Notes: generated from the sequence alone by a model not told the origin. 64,000 nucleotides of DNA from an uncultured Bacteriovoracaceae bacterium (GCA_937931205.1 CALHBF010000013.1:62001-126000), one strand, 5' to 3'. Positions 41,786 through 51,090 are shown, counted from the stretch's first letter. Made by a program: numbers and translations.

Positions 41786-42325
41786 ATGTCGAGTATTTTA
41801 ATATCATGTAGAAGCTTATTGGCCATGACTCTTCTTTTGGGAGTTTTATATCCACTTTCTATAACGGTTCTTGGAAAATTAGTCTTTCCTATCAAGAGTC
41901 AAGGAAGTCTTTTTTATACGAAAGAACATATTGTGGGCTCAGAATTAATTGCTCAAAAATTTTCGAGTAAAGGATATTTTTGGTCTCGACCATCAGCTGT
42001 TGATTATGCCTCACATTCTGCTGGTGCTTCTCAGAAATCTGCAACAAGTTCTGAGTTGAAAAAAATATATCAAGAGAGAGTCAGACTTTATGGTGCAGAA
42101 GTCCCAAACGATATGATTTGGGCTTCTGGGTCTGGATTGGACCCTCATATAAGTCTTGAATCTGCAAAGTTTCAAGCTTCAAGAGTTGCGGAAGCCCGAA
42201 ATATGACCATCAAAGAACTAGATGATCTTATTGAAGGTCTGGCCGAAGACCGTTTTCTTGGTTTTATGGGACAACCGAGAGTCAATGTTTTAAAGTTAAA
42301 TAGAATAATTGATAATAAGAGGTAG
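41786..42325 (+). CDS. kdpC: Potassium-transporting ATPase subunit KdpC
   Basis: A 179-residue single-pass membrane protein. One N-terminal hydrophobic helix (LLAMTLLLGVLYPLSITVLGKLVFP) is followed by the KdpC periplasmic domain with GSELIAQKFSSKGYFWSRPSA, ASGSGLDPHIS and a C-terminal FLGFMGQPRVNVLKLN. AGGAG six bases before the second ATG at 41786 makes that the start. It ends three bases before the CTG start of kdpD. Confidence 0.96.
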   Translation: MSSILISCRSLLAMTLLLGVLYPLSITVLGKLVFPIKSQGSLFYTKEHIVGSELIAQKFSSKGYFWSRPSAVDYASHSAGASQKSATSSELKKIYQERVRLYGAEVPNDMIWASGSGLDPHISLESAKFQASRVAEARNMTIKELDDLIEGLAEDRFLGFMGQPRVNVLKLNRIIDNKR

Positions 42326-42328
42326 TAT

Positions 42329-44998
42329 CTGAATCAGGTAGATGAACTATTAAAAACGATTAATAAAGTTGAAGCTCGTAAAAATCAGGGGAAATTAAAG
42401 ATTTTTATGGGTATGGTTGCCGGTGTTGGTAAGACATATGCAATGCTCAAGGCTGCCCAATCTTTGAAAAAAACCGGTCATGAGCCAGTGATCGGTTATG
42501 TGGAAGTGCATGGAAGGCCAGAGACAGAAGAACTGCAAGAAGGTCTGATCATTCTTCCTCGAAAACAAATCATTTATAAAGATGTCGTTCTTGAAGAATT
42601 CGATATTGATAGCTGTTTAGAGCTAAAGCCTAAGCCTAAACTTGTTCTCATCGATGAACTTGCTCATACCAATGTTCACGGCTCCAGACATCATAAACGA
42701 TGGCAGGATGTTGTTGAAATTTTAAATAATGGCATAGACGTCTGGACAACTCTTAATGTTCAACATGTAGAATCTCGTGCAGAAACAATTGCATCTATTA
42801 CAGGTGTTCGGGTAAATGAATTAGTTCCTGATTCAATTATTGATCGTGCAGATGAAATTGTCTTAATCGATCTTATTCCGGAAGAGGTTTTAGATCGATT
42901 AAGAAGTGGAAAAATTTATGCGAAAGAAAAAGTCGATTCTGCTACTCAGAATTTTTTTAAAGTGAGTAACCTGACTGCTTTGCGTGAGATTTCTCTTCGT
43001 TTAATGGCCGAAAGAGTAGATCACGAACTCAAGGATTTATCTGCTATTCAAGGGATTTCCAATTACAAAACACATCATCGAATTCTTGTTGCGATCTTTG
43101 GTTCTCCTTATTCAGACTCTTTAATAAGGTACACTAGAAAATTGGCCTATGGACTGAACTGCCAGTGGTATGCAGGCCATGTTAATTCAAAACTCATTTC
43201 TGATGAAGAGTCGCAGTTATTGGACAAAAACATCGAACTTGTGAAGCAACTTGGTGGTGAAGTCGTATCTACTCAAAATGAGTCGGTTACTGAAGGGTTA
43301 CTTCATTTAGCTGAGCAGTATGGAGCCTCCCAAATTATTGTTGGTAACTCTCAGGGAAAATGGTTTCATAACCTTTTCTGGCGAAGAAGTTTACCTGGAA
43401 AGCTTATTAAGGCTTCTCATGGAATTGATATAACAGTGATATCTCCTTCTGAGAAATTGAAGATAAGAACTGGTCGAAAGAAAAAAGAAAAGGTTGATTT
43501 TGAGATTGATTGGCGAGGGGTTGTTACGACAATTGGTTATCTTGCAAATATAACATTTATCAATGCGATTATCTTTCCACTAGTGCAGTATCCGGCCATT
43601 GGTATCATCTACCTGATGGGAATTACGTTGGGCTCACTTTTAATCAAAAGATATAATATCTATGTTGCTACCGTTATTGGTGGTCTATGTTGGAATATCT
43701 TTTTTATACCTCCAAGGCTTACCTTACATGTTGAGCATCATGAAGATATCATGATGCTTGGACTGTATATTATTGCAGGAATTGTGATTGGTACCTTCAC
43801 AAGAAGGTTACAAGAGAAGGAAGAAATTCTAAGAAGAGAGGGGACTCAGGCTGCTTTAATGTATACGATTACCAAAGATCTATCCAATACTGAAAACCTA
43901 CCATCACTAATTTCAACTGTTCATTCGATTATTGATCAAATTTTAGGTTGCCCAATGTCTGTTTATGTAAAAGCTCCAGGGGCTGATGAATTTGATCCTG
44001 GAGCTGAAGATGGAAAAGGGACTTTCATCGTCTCTTATAAAGAAGAATATGTATTGCAGTGGGTGATAAAAAATCGTTTACCAGCAGGTCGCTTCACAGA
44101 CACGCTTCCTTCTTCATCGGGTTATTATGTGCCGGTAATTTCTGATAAGAAGGTTATTGGGATATTGGCGATAGATGTTTCAAAGATTTCTCATCTGTCT
44201 CAAGATCAAAAAAGGATTATTGATACTATTGCGCGACAGTTATCAGCTGGAATCGAGCGTGAGAATCTGCAAACAGAACTGCGTGGAAAGCTTGTTTCTG
44301 AAGAGTCCGAAAGAATCTATAAAACATTACTAAACTCTGTGTCTCATGAAATGAGAACCCCTATTGCAGCGATTAAAGGATTTGCATCAGTTTTACAGCG
44401 GCCATTGGTCGATGATGTATCTGTTAAAGAAATTGCAAACGAAATTGGCCAAGGAGTAAGCAGGCTTGATTATGTCGTACAGAATCTTCTTGATATGAGT
44501 CGTCTAGAATCAGGTAATCTTAGGCTTAATCTTGACTTTTATGATTTAACCGAGATTATTCAAAAGGCAATCTCAAAGGTTTTAGTATTGGACCCTAGTA
44601 GACCTGTTCATTTTAAAGCCCAAAAGGATTCTCCCTTAATTTACTTAGATTATTTTTTAATCGAGCAAACAATAGAGAACATTCTCAGAAACGCCTTTAT
44701 GTATACTCCGTCACGCACTCCGATAGAGATAGAAATGGTGTTTGAGGAAGACCAAGTCTTATTAACGATTATGGATCATGGTCCTGGAATTCGGGGAAGT
44801 GATCCCGAGATGATTTTTAAAAAATTCTATCGAGAAAATCCAAAAGAAACTGGCGGATTAGGATTGGGCCTATCAATTTGCCGGGCGATTATTGAACTGC
44901 ACCGAGGTCATATTTCTGTTGAAAATATCCCTGGTAAGGGGGCCTGCTTCAAAATAAGATTACCTCGAGAGTTGGATAGGGATTTAATGTATGAGTAA
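42329..44998 (+). CDS. kdpD: Sensor histidine kinase KdpD with CTG start codon
   Basis: An 889-residue turgor/potassium sensor. The first ATG (42407) falls inside the Walker A region and cannot be the start. Reading from CTG 42329, with AAGAGG six bases upstream, restores the KdpD N-terminus (NQVDELLKTINKVEARK, then KLKIFMGMVAGVGKT with Lys35). Domains: KdpD ATP-binding domain (LVLIDELAHTN, 1-210), USP-like domain (about 245-375), four membrane helices (about 395-480), GAF-like (about 510-640), histidine kinase with phospho-accepting His673 (SHEMRTPIAAIKG) and ATPase motifs N (NILRNAFMYTP) and G (DHGPGIRG, GGLGLGLSI). It signals to KdpE, whose gene overlaps by 8 bases. Confidence 0.93.
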   Translation: MNQVDELLKTINKVEARKNQGKLKIFMGMVAGVGKTYAMLKAAQSLKKTGHEPVIGYVEVHGRPETEELQEGLIILPRKQIIYKDVVLEEFDIDSCLELKPKPKLVLIDELAHTNVHGSRHHKRWQDVVEILNNGIDVWTTLNVQHVESRAETIASITGVRVNELVPDSIIDRADEIVLIDLIPEEVLDRLRSGKIYAKEKVDSATQNFFKVSNLTALREISLRLMAERVDHELKDLSAIQGISNYKTHHRILVAIFGSPYSDSLIRYTRKLAYGLNCQWYAGHVNSKLISDEESQLLDKNIELVKQLGGEVVSTQNESVTEGLLHLAEQYGASQIIVGNSQGKWFHNLFWRRSLPGKLIKASHGIDITVISPSEKLKIRTGRKKKEKVDFEIDWRGVVTTIGYLANITFINAIIFPLVQYPAIGIIYLMGITLGSLLIKRYNIYVATVIGGLCWNIFFIPPRLTLHVEHHEDIMMLGLYIIAGIVIGTFTRRLQEKEEILRREGTQAALMYTITKDLSNTENLPSLISTVHSIIDQILGCPMSVYVKAPGADEFDPGAEDGKGTFIVSYKEEYVLQWVIKNRLPAGRFTDTLPSSSGYYVPVISDKKVIGILAIDVSKISHLSQDQKRIIDTIARQLSAGIERENLQTELRGKLVSEESERIYKTLLNSVSHEMRTPIAAIKGFASVLQRPLVDDVSVKEIANEIGQGVSRLDYVVQNLLDMSRLESGNLRLNLDFYDLTEIIQKAISKVLVLDPSRPVHFKAQKDSPLIYLDYFLIEQTIENILRNAFMYTPSRTPIEIEMVFEEDQVLLTIMDHGPGIRGSDPEMIFKKFYRENPKETGGLGLGLSICRAIIELHRGHISVENIPGKGACFKIRLPRELDRDLMYE

Positions 44999-45689
44999 TG
45001 AAAATCAAGTAACGATCTTATTTGTTGATGATGAAGCTCAAATGCGAAAGCTAATTAATATTTCTTTGAGGAACGAAGGATTTAAACTCGTAGAAGCGAA
45101 TAATGGTCGTGAAGGTGTATCTCTTACTGCCAGTCATAGACCAGAATTGGTGATTCTAGATATTGGACTACCTGACATAAGTGGACTTGAAGTGATACGT
45201 CAGATTCGTGAATGGTCTGAAATCCCGATTATTATTTTGTCGGTGCTTGATGACTCCGAAACAATTGTAGAAGCCCTCAATAGTGGTGCAGATGATTACA
45301 TGACGAAGCCTTTCGAAGCGAATGAACTTATTGCACGGATTAAAGTCTGTCTTCGTCGCTCGTTGAAGAAAGATTATGAAAATCATATTTTTGAAGCACG
45401 AAATATAAAAGTAGATCTCATAGGTCGTATCGTTACTAAAAATGGTGTCGAAGTGAAGCTTACTTCAACTGAGTATGATCTTTTGAAGTATTTTATAAAG
45501 AATGCCAATAAAGTTTTAACCAATCGCCAGATATTGAAAGAGGTTTGGGGACCTTCTTCTGTTGAAAATACGCAATATCCTAGAGTTTATGTACGCCATC
45601 TGAGACAGAAACTTGAGGAACACCCTGAATCTCCTAAGTTGATACTTACGGAAGCAGGTGTCGGATATCGTTTAAAGGTTAAAGATTAA
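44991..45689 (+). CDS. kdpE: OmpR-family response regulator KdpE
   Basis: A 232-residue regulator. The receiver has DDE at 13-15, phospho-acceptor Asp57 (VILDIGLP), the conserved Ser and a Lys in DDYMTKPF. The winged-helix domain has LTSTEYDLLKYFIKNANKVLTNRQILKEVWG and ends RVYVRHLRQKLE...ILTEAGVGYRLK. It overlaps kdpD by 8 bases. It activates kdp under potassium limitation, as in E. coli. Confidence 0.94.
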   Translation: MSNENQVTILFVDDEAQMRKLINISLRNEGFKLVEANNGREGVSLTASHRPELVILDIGLPDISGLEVIRQIREWSEIPIIILSVLDDSETIVEALNSGADDYMTKPFEANELIARIKVCLRRSLKKDYENHIFEARNIKVDLIGRIVTKNGVEVKLTSTEYDLLKYFIKNANKVLTNRQILKEVWGPSSVENTQYPRVYVRHLRQKLEEHPESPKLILTEAGVGYRLKVKD

Positions 45690-45714
45690 GAGGAATATAG
45701 CCGAAAAGTAGGAA

Positions 45715-47439
45715 ATGAAGTTGCCCCTTCATTTCCTCATTATTTTTGCCATTTTTAACATCTCTGCAGCTTGTGCGGAGGGGTTTTTTAATGAAATAAA
45801 AAAAGACTTTCAAAGTGATGAAGCGGCCAAGGCCATGGAGCATTTTCAGAATGCTTATCAAAAACAAAACAGTGCCTCTGCAACTGAGCGAGCAGAATAT
45901 TATTATCAGTCAGACATTGATTTAAGACCGCAAGGTTGCGCCGACTGCCCTGAATACTTAAAACTCATTCGAGAAGTGAATTCGATTGTTGAAAAACTTC
46001 CTGAGCCCAAGGAAATAGCCAAGGCCAATGAGCAAAAAATCCAGATTGATCGTCTGAAGTTTATGTATGTTGAAAGTGTTTCTGCTTCCATGGGCAATGA
46101 GTTTTGCTCAATTCTTCATAACTCCGACCCTCTGATGACAAGAGGTTTGGATAAAGAAAAGCTAAGTCTGGTCTTTGAAGAGCTAACAACACTTCCGAAT
46201 GTGACTTCCTTGCAATATTATCCTATGCCTCCGGAGAAGGAGAGACGATACTTCTATCGTGGTGATGGAATGCAATCACACATCGTTATTGAAGTGATTG
46301 TAAAAAATGATAGGACAGCCCTAGTTCGCTATCACCATTATGATCCTTACAATCTTCCTGGTTTGGGAAGTAAAGTCAGTGAGAGAAGTCTTTTTGACGC
46401 CTTTGAAGGTCAAGGACGGCTCACTGATAACTTATCTGTAAATTCTCGTGCCCAGATGGATCTGGCCCAACAAAATGTTCGATTAGGGGTTGCAGGGGAT
46501 TCTGGAAGAGAATGGATTCAACTTGAAGGAAAACACGAAACTCAATCGAATGCCCGAGTAAAAGCAATTATCCCGATGGAAATTGATTTATCAGAGGATA
46601 GTAAATGGAAATTATCTGGACAAGTGTCGCATGAGCAAAAGAAGGACCTCGTCTCGTCTGAGCATGCGAAATCCAATAGAGTTGCTGTTAAAGTAAGTGA
46701 TAATGAAAAAAGTTTTATCTCGGGTGAAATCGAGCAAAAAGATGAAACGAAAGAAGTAAAAATAGGGACTGGTTATCAAATGAATGTTGGTAATAGTGTC
46801 CTGATAGATGCAAATGCTGGACAAGTTGAAAAATCAGCCGAGACAAGTAATTCAAGAAATCAAAATTTATCAGTAAGTGTAAAAGATACAAAGGGCAATC
46901 ACGAATTTGTCACGGCCAATGTTTCTCGAGATCAAAAGAATAATCTATCTCAGGAAAAGATAAGTGTTGGAACAAAACATCAAGTGGAGCTCGATAAAGA
47001 AAACGGATTAAAGGTGAGTGGAGCGGCCATTGGATCAACAATGGTAGCAGATAATAGCGATGCGCCTATCAGAACAAATGAACTGATTTTATCATTAACG
47101 GATCATAATCATGAGTATGTTACAGCAAAAGTAGTGAAAGGAGATGCCCTGAATGATCTGATGTCTCTTTCTTCAGCTTATAGGGTCGGAGATTATGGAA
47201 ATGTGAAAGGGACTTATGAGACTTATGAAAGTGGAAGAGAGGCAGTTTCATTTGGCCATCAGATGAAATCAGGGAAAAACTCTTTTGAAACAAGTGTAGG
47301 GCGGGATTCAAAGGAAGGAAATTATTTTAGCTTTAAGATGGAAAGAAAAATTTCTTCGACTTCAAGCATGGTTTTAACAGTTAAGACTGATACGAATAAT
47401 GACAAAACCATCATGTATCAATATCAGGCCAAGTTTTAG
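45715..47439 (+). CDS. Exported protein with barrel-like C-terminal half
   Basis: A 574-residue protein with a signal peptide (LPLHFLIIFAIFNISAACA). Residues 20-240 form a distinct domain with a QGCADCPEYLKLIR motif. From about residue 245 to the end the sequence is a long series of charged, alternating strands, many of about 20-30 residues (DLSVNSRAQMDLAQQ, EWIQLEGKHETQSN, KWKLSGQVSHEQ, SVLIDANAGQ, KDTKGNHEFVTANVS), ending YQYQAKF, like a large outer-membrane barrel. AGGAA overlaps the region just before the ATG. It follows kdpE by 25 bases and may be cotranscribed. No family recognised. Confidence 0.6.
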   Translation: MKLPLHFLIIFAIFNISAACAEGFFNEIKKDFQSDEAAKAMEHFQNAYQKQNSASATERAEYYYQSDIDLRPQGCADCPEYLKLIREVNSIVEKLPEPKEIAKANEQKIQIDRLKFMYVESVSASMGNEFCSILHNSDPLMTRGLDKEKLSLVFEELTTLPNVTSLQYYPMPPEKERRYFYRGDGMQSHIVIEVIVKNDRTALVRYHHYDPYNLPGLGSKVSERSLFDAFEGQGRLTDNLSVNSRAQMDLAQQNVRLGVAGDSGREWIQLEGKHETQSNARVKAIIPMEIDLSEDSKWKLSGQVSHEQKKDLVSSEHAKSNRVAVKVSDNEKSFISGEIEQKDETKEVKIGTGYQMNVGNSVLIDANAGQVEKSAETSNSRNQNLSVSVKDTKGNHEFVTANVSRDQKNNLSQEKISVGTKHQVELDKENGLKVSGAAIGSTMVADNSDAPIRTNELILSLTDHNHEYVTAKVVKGDALNDLMSLSSAYRVGDYGNVKGTYETYESGREAVSFGHQMKSGKNSFETSVGRDSKEGNYFSFKMERKISSTSSMVLTVKTDTNNDKTIMYQYQAKF

Positions 47440-47453
47440 TAAGTAAGGACAAT

Positions 47454-48149
47454 ATGAAATATAATCTCTTCTTATTTGATCTGGATGATACTCTTTTGGA
47501 TTTTAAGGCTTCAGAAGCCAAATCATTTGCTTTAGCGATGGCAGATTTAGGACTGAAAGAGAATGTTGATAAGCTATTTGCCGACTATCAGGTTATCAAT
47601 GCAGATTTATGGAGAAAACTTGAAAGGGCCGAAACATCCAAAGAGCATTTGAAAGTTGAAAGATTTAGGCAAACATTTCTCAAGCATCAGATCGATATTG
47701 ATCCTGAAAAGGCCAGTACAAGGTATTTAGAAACCTTGCCGGAAACAGTTGTTCTAATCGATGGAGCAGTGGAGTTATGTGAAAAACTAAGCCAGTTGGG
47801 TGAAATCGGTATTATTACCAATGGCATTCAATATGTTCAAAAGAAGCGTATTGAGAATTCTCAAATATCATCTTTCTTTAGCTTCGTTTCAGTCTCCGAT
47901 GAGTGCGGCTTTGCTAAACCCGATTCTCGTTTTTTTGAATTTACTGTGAGCAAGGCAAAATCTTTTGTGAAAGAGAATACAATCATTGTCGGCGATAGAT
48001 TAGATGCAGATATTTTGGGAGCACAGAATTTTGGAATTGATAGTATCTGGTTTAATCCTGAGAAGAAGATCAATGACTCCAAGGCCATGTCAACTTTTGA
48101 AGTTTCTAAGTTGAATGAAGTCATTGTGAAACTGTCACTTCAATCCTAG
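47454..48149 (+). CDS. HAD-superfamily hydrolase, YjjG-like pyrimidine nucleotidase
   Basis: A 231-residue HAD phosphatase. It has DxD motif FDLDDTLLDF (catalytic Asp 9), Thr in ITNGIQYVQKKRI, Lys in FAKPDSRFF and the acidic motif VGDRLDADILGAQNFGI. The ITNG and 'DLDDTLLDF' wording match the YjjG family, which dephosphorylates noncanonical pyrimidine nucleotides. It ends with a four-base convergent overlap with the quinone reductase gene. Confidence 0.85.
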   Translation: MKYNLFLFDLDDTLLDFKASEAKSFALAMADLGLKENVDKLFADYQVINADLWRKLERAETSKEHLKVERFRQTFLKHQIDIDPEKASTRYLETLPETVVLIDGAVELCEKLSQLGEIGIITNGIQYVQKKRIENSQISSFFSFVSVSDECGFAKPDSRFFEFTVSKAKSFVKENTIIVGDRLDADILGAQNFGIDSIWFNPEKKINDSKAMSTFEVSKLNEVIVKLSLQS

Positions 48150-49123
48150 ACTTCCAATAAGATTGCTCCAACTCTGCTTCTTTCCAGTAACTCTTGGTGT
48201 GCCAGAGCTGCATCTTTTAGTTTAAAAATACTATCAATGTGCGGAGTAATAACACCTTCTTTTACCAGTTTAAAAAGTTGAGATCCTCTTGCTTGAAGTT
48301 TTTCAGGAGTATCAACGTAGTGAGCAAGCATAGGGCGGGTAACAAATAGTCCGCCTTTTTGCGCTAGAATTCCTAAATCAACATTTCTCACAGGACCTGT
48401 CGTATTACCAAAGCTCACCATGAGTCCTTTGGGACTTAGACTATTGAGAGATTCTTCCCAGGTATCAGCACCAACACTGTCATAAACGACTGACACTTTT
48501 TTATGATGAGTAATATCTAAAACTCGTTGTGAGATTTTTTCTCGAGTGTAGTTGATGGCCGCATAGGCACCCATTTCCTGAATCAAACGGGCCTTCGTTT
48601 CCGAACTCACTGTCCCAATCAATTTGACTCCTAAGTGTCTCGCCCACTGGCAGGCAATGAGACCAACTCCACCAGCAGCTGCATGAAATAGAATCGTATC
48701 CCCACTTTGAAGTTGATGAACATCTTCAAAAAGATAAGAAACAGTCAGACCTTTGAGTGTTAAGGCAGCAGCCGCTTCAAGAGAGATATCATCTGGAAGA
48801 AGGATCACTTTATCAGCAGCAATTACTCGCTTCTTGGCATAGGCCCCGAGTGGTCCTTGAGCATAAGTAACCCGGTCTCCCACTTTGAGATGAGCAACTT
48901 GGCTGCCGACTTTTTCGATAACCCCAGATGCTTCTGTTCCTAATCCTGAAGGTAGAGGAACAGGATAGAGTCCTGAGCGATAATAGGTATCGATAAAATT
49001 TACCCCAATGAACTTTTGAGAGATGAGAACTTCATTCTCTTTAGGTTCTGGTAAATCTATTTCTTCAAATTTTAAAACTTCTTTATTTCCTGTTTGATAA
49101 AAGCGAATAGCTTCTGTTTTCAT
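48146..49123 (-). CDS. NADPH:quinone oxidoreductase (Qor, MDR superfamily)
   Basis: A 325-residue zinc-independent MDR enzyme. It has IGVNFIDTYYRSGLYPVPLPSGLGTEASG, the QOR signature region around GDRVTYAQGPLGAYA, the NADPH fold HAAAGGVGLIACQWA and a typical SFGNTTGP loop. It reduces quinones in one-electron steps with NADPH. It lies 11 bases downstream of the DOPA-dioxygenase gene, and both are divergent from a LysR regulator, suggesting an aromatic or quinone stress module. Confidence 0.9.
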   Translation of the reverse strand: MKTEAIRFYQTGNKEVLKFEEIDLPEPKENEVLISQKFIGVNFIDTYYRSGLYPVPLPSGLGTEASGVIEKVGSQVAHLKVGDRVTYAQGPLGAYAKKRVIAADKVILLPDDISLEAAAALTLKGLTVSYLFEDVHQLQSGDTILFHAAAGGVGLIACQWARHLGVKLIGTVSSETKARLIQEMGAYAAINYTREKISQRVLDITHHKKVSVVYDSVGADTWEESLNSLSPKGLMVSFGNTTGPVRNVDLGILAQKGGLFVTRPMLAHYVDTPEKLQARGSQLFKLVKEGVITPHIDSIFKLKDAALAHQELLERSRVGAILLEV

Positions 49124-49134
49124 AAAACCTCTTA

Positions 49135-50001
49135 TTAACCAATTCTAAAACTTCTCATTGATATAGAGGAGTTTTGAATTTCTTCGTACTCAAATTTTAA
49201 TTCTTCATCATCATGACCTGCTCCCAATGCATAAAGGACTGGGTAGTAGTGATCAAGTGTCGGATTAGATAATTTCCCGGCTTCTGACTTTAAGAAATCG
49301 TTCTGAATGGCCTTAAAGTCTCTTTTTAGAATTTTATCTTTCATCCATTCATCAAACTCAATGGCCCAATCGTAAGCACGAGCATTCTTTGACCAATCAA
49401 GACGTCGAAGGTTGTGAACAATATTTCCACTGCCGATAATCATCACTCCTTTAGAGCGAAGCTTGGCGATCTCTTTTGCCAATTGAAAATGATACTCTGG
49501 CCCTTCATTCATGTTGAGACTCAACTGAAGGACTGGTACATCAGCTTCTGGATACATATGTCTAAGAACTGACCAAGTTCCGTGATCAAGACCCCATTCA
49601 TGTGAATCGGTTTTTATGTGATGAAGGGGTGCAGCTGCTACTACTTCACGAGCGATCTCCGGCCCTCCAGGTGCGGGATACTGCACATCAAAAAGGGCCT
49701 GAGGAAATCCATAGAAATCATGAATCGTCGGAGGATTTTGCATCTCTGTGACCCAAGTACCAGCAGTCATCCAGTGTGCTGAGATACAAAGAATAGCTTC
49801 AGGTCTAGGCAGAGATTTTCCTAACTTATTCAAGGTTTGTGTGAATTGATTTGTTTCAATGGCATTCATGGGTGAGCCATGGCCAATAAAGAGTGAGGGC
49901 ATTTTGATGCCGTTATCTTTTTTCTCAAATAGTTTATTTAATCCTAAGCCGCTCATAATTGTACCACCTGCTAATAGACCTAAAAATGTTCTTCTTTGCA
50001 T
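49135..50001 (-). CDS. YgiD-like extradiol dioxygenase (LigB family) with Tat-type signal
   Basis: A 288-residue protein. After the N-terminus QRRTFLGLLAGGTIMSGLG, which has the twin-arginine motif RRTFLG and a hydrophobic stretch, it matches 4,5-DOPA extradiol dioxygenases: MPSLFIGHGSPMNAIE, ILCISAHWMTAG, IHDFYGFP, DHGTWSVLRHMYPEADVPVLQLS and GSGNIVHNLRRLDW. The His ligands for metal are in these segments. Cytoplasmic YgiD lacks such a signal, so export by Tat would be unusual. Likely opens catechol rings of DOPA-like compounds. Confidence 0.83.
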   Translation of the reverse strand: MQRRTFLGLLAGGTIMSGLGLNKLFEKKDNGIKMPSLFIGHGSPMNAIETNQFTQTLNKLGKSLPRPEAILCISAHWMTAGTWVTEMQNPPTIHDFYGFPQALFDVQYPAPGGPEIAREVVAAAPLHHIKTDSHEWGLDHGTWSVLRHMYPEADVPVLQLSLNMNEGPEYHFQLAKEIAKLRSKGVMIIGSGNIVHNLRRLDWSKNARAYDWAIEFDEWMKDKILKRDFKAIQNDFLKSEAGKLSNPTLDHYYPVLYALGAGHDDEELKFEYEEIQNSSISMRSFRIG

Positions 50002-50057
50002 AAGTCCTCGTCTGCATCCATTTTAGACGTTGGGGAATTGGAGGAGTAGGTGGTATA

Positions 50058-50078
50058 ATTGATAATCAGTGTATCAAT
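50058..50078. promoter_or_regulatory. LysR-type operator ATTGATA-N7-TATCAAT
   Basis: A perfect 7-bp inverted repeat (ATTGATA at 50058-50064, TATCAAT at 50072-50078) lies between the divergent LysR and dioxygenase genes. It contains the T-N11-A framework of LysR boxes and overlaps a TATAAT at 50054-50059. It is the natural binding site for the adjacent regulator. Confidence 0.65.
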
Positions 50079-50102
50079 AATTAATACAATTTAAGAGGGA
50101 TA

Positions 50103-50996
50103 ATGATAAATCAAATAGATATTAACCGAATCTATTATTTCGTTAAGATTGTAGAAGCCGGCAATATTACTCGAGCGAGTGAATCACTCAATCTGGCCAA
50201 AACCAAATTAAGCAGAGAGCTAAGTCTTCTTGAGGAGGAGTTGGGGGTTCAGCTTGTTTATCGGACCACCCGCCAATTCAAACTAACTGATGCTGGGTTG
50301 TCTTTTTACAAAAAAGTGAAGGAGAACATCGAAGGTCTTAATCAATCGATTTCTCTTCTCAAAAATCAGGATGATTCCTTTACAGGTAAACTAAAAGTGA
50401 CTGCTCCAGATGATTTAGGTGTTTATCTCATTACTAAAATCATTGATGAGTTTTCAAGACTCCATCCAAAACTGGAATTTGAAATTATCTACTCCAATGA
50501 AATACTGGATATTGTAAAAAACAGCATTGATGTTGCTATTCGTATTGGTCATTTACGAGATAGTTCTTTAATTCAAAAGAAGGCAGGAAATATTGAATTT
50601 ATCCTTGTCACTTCTCCGCAATACCTTCGTGGAATTAATCCTCTTTCCGACATTGAAGCTTTAAAAAACTATCAGACAATAGGATTTCTCAATCGCGATT
50701 GGGTTCTTTTTAATAAAACTAGAAAAGAAAAAATAAAACTAAAACATACAAAAAATTGTAATAACTTTTTTGCGATTAGAGATTTAGTCATAGCAGGCCA
50801 TGGCATCTCTTATCTGCCTCGCTTTATTTGTGATGAGCATTTGAAAACAGGAGAGCTAGTTCATATCTTAAAGTCGTGGGGAGATTATGGTCCACCGATA
50901 CAAGTCGCTATTCCTCAGCAAAAGAATGTTCCTAAAAAAGTAAGGGCCTTTATGGATTTTTCCGCAAAAAAAATTGGGGATTTTTTCAAAAAGTAG
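50103..50996 (+). CDS. LysR-family transcriptional regulator
   Basis: A 297-residue regulator. The N-terminal winged helix has YYFVKIVEAGNITRASESLNLAKTKLSRELSLLEEELGVQLVYRTTR, the family signature, followed by a LTDAG element. The substrate-binding domain starts near residue 90 (GKLKVTAPDDLGVYLI) as in DHCR/AaeR-type regulators that sense aromatic compounds. Divergent from the dioxygenase/quinone reductase pair, with a perfect operator in between. AGAGGG precedes the ATG. Confidence 0.9.
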   Translation: MINQIDINRIYYFVKIVEAGNITRASESLNLAKTKLSRELSLLEEELGVQLVYRTTRQFKLTDAGLSFYKKVKENIEGLNQSISLLKNQDDSFTGKLKVTAPDDLGVYLITKIIDEFSRLHPKLEFEIIYSNEILDIVKNSIDVAIRIGHLRDSSLIQKKAGNIEFILVTSPQYLRGINPLSDIEALKNYQTIGFLNRDWVLFNKTRKEKIKLKHTKNCNNFFAIRDLVIAGHGISYLPRFICDEHLKTGELVHILKSWGDYGPPIQVAIPQQKNVPKKVRAFMDFSAKKIGDFFKK

Positions 50997-51005
50997 AGTG
51001 CTTCT

Positions 51006-51090
51006 TTATCCGCTACCTAATGATGGGCCTTTAAAGGTGGGATTTAAGAAAGGATTATAGGTGGGCTAAAAGACAAGAAAGTGCGGATAA
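51006..51090. other. Nested inverted repeats in the intergenic region after the LysR gene
   Basis: TTATCCGC (51006-51013) pairs with GCGGATAA (51083-51090), and inside it ACCTA (51015-51019) pairs with TAGGT (51058-51062); CCTTTAAAGG at 51028-51037 is a small palindrome. Together they could fold into one long hairpin, but the paired segments are short and widely spaced, and no terminator tract is attached. Confidence 0.25.

Noticed and set aside
42407-42409. ATG as kdpD start
   Set aside because: It lies inside the nucleotide-binding motif; the conserved upstream residues are encoded from the CTG at 42329.
50054-50078. FNR site in the LysR intergenic region
   Set aside because: The half-sites TTGAT and ATCAA are nine bases apart, not four, so a LysR box is the better reading.
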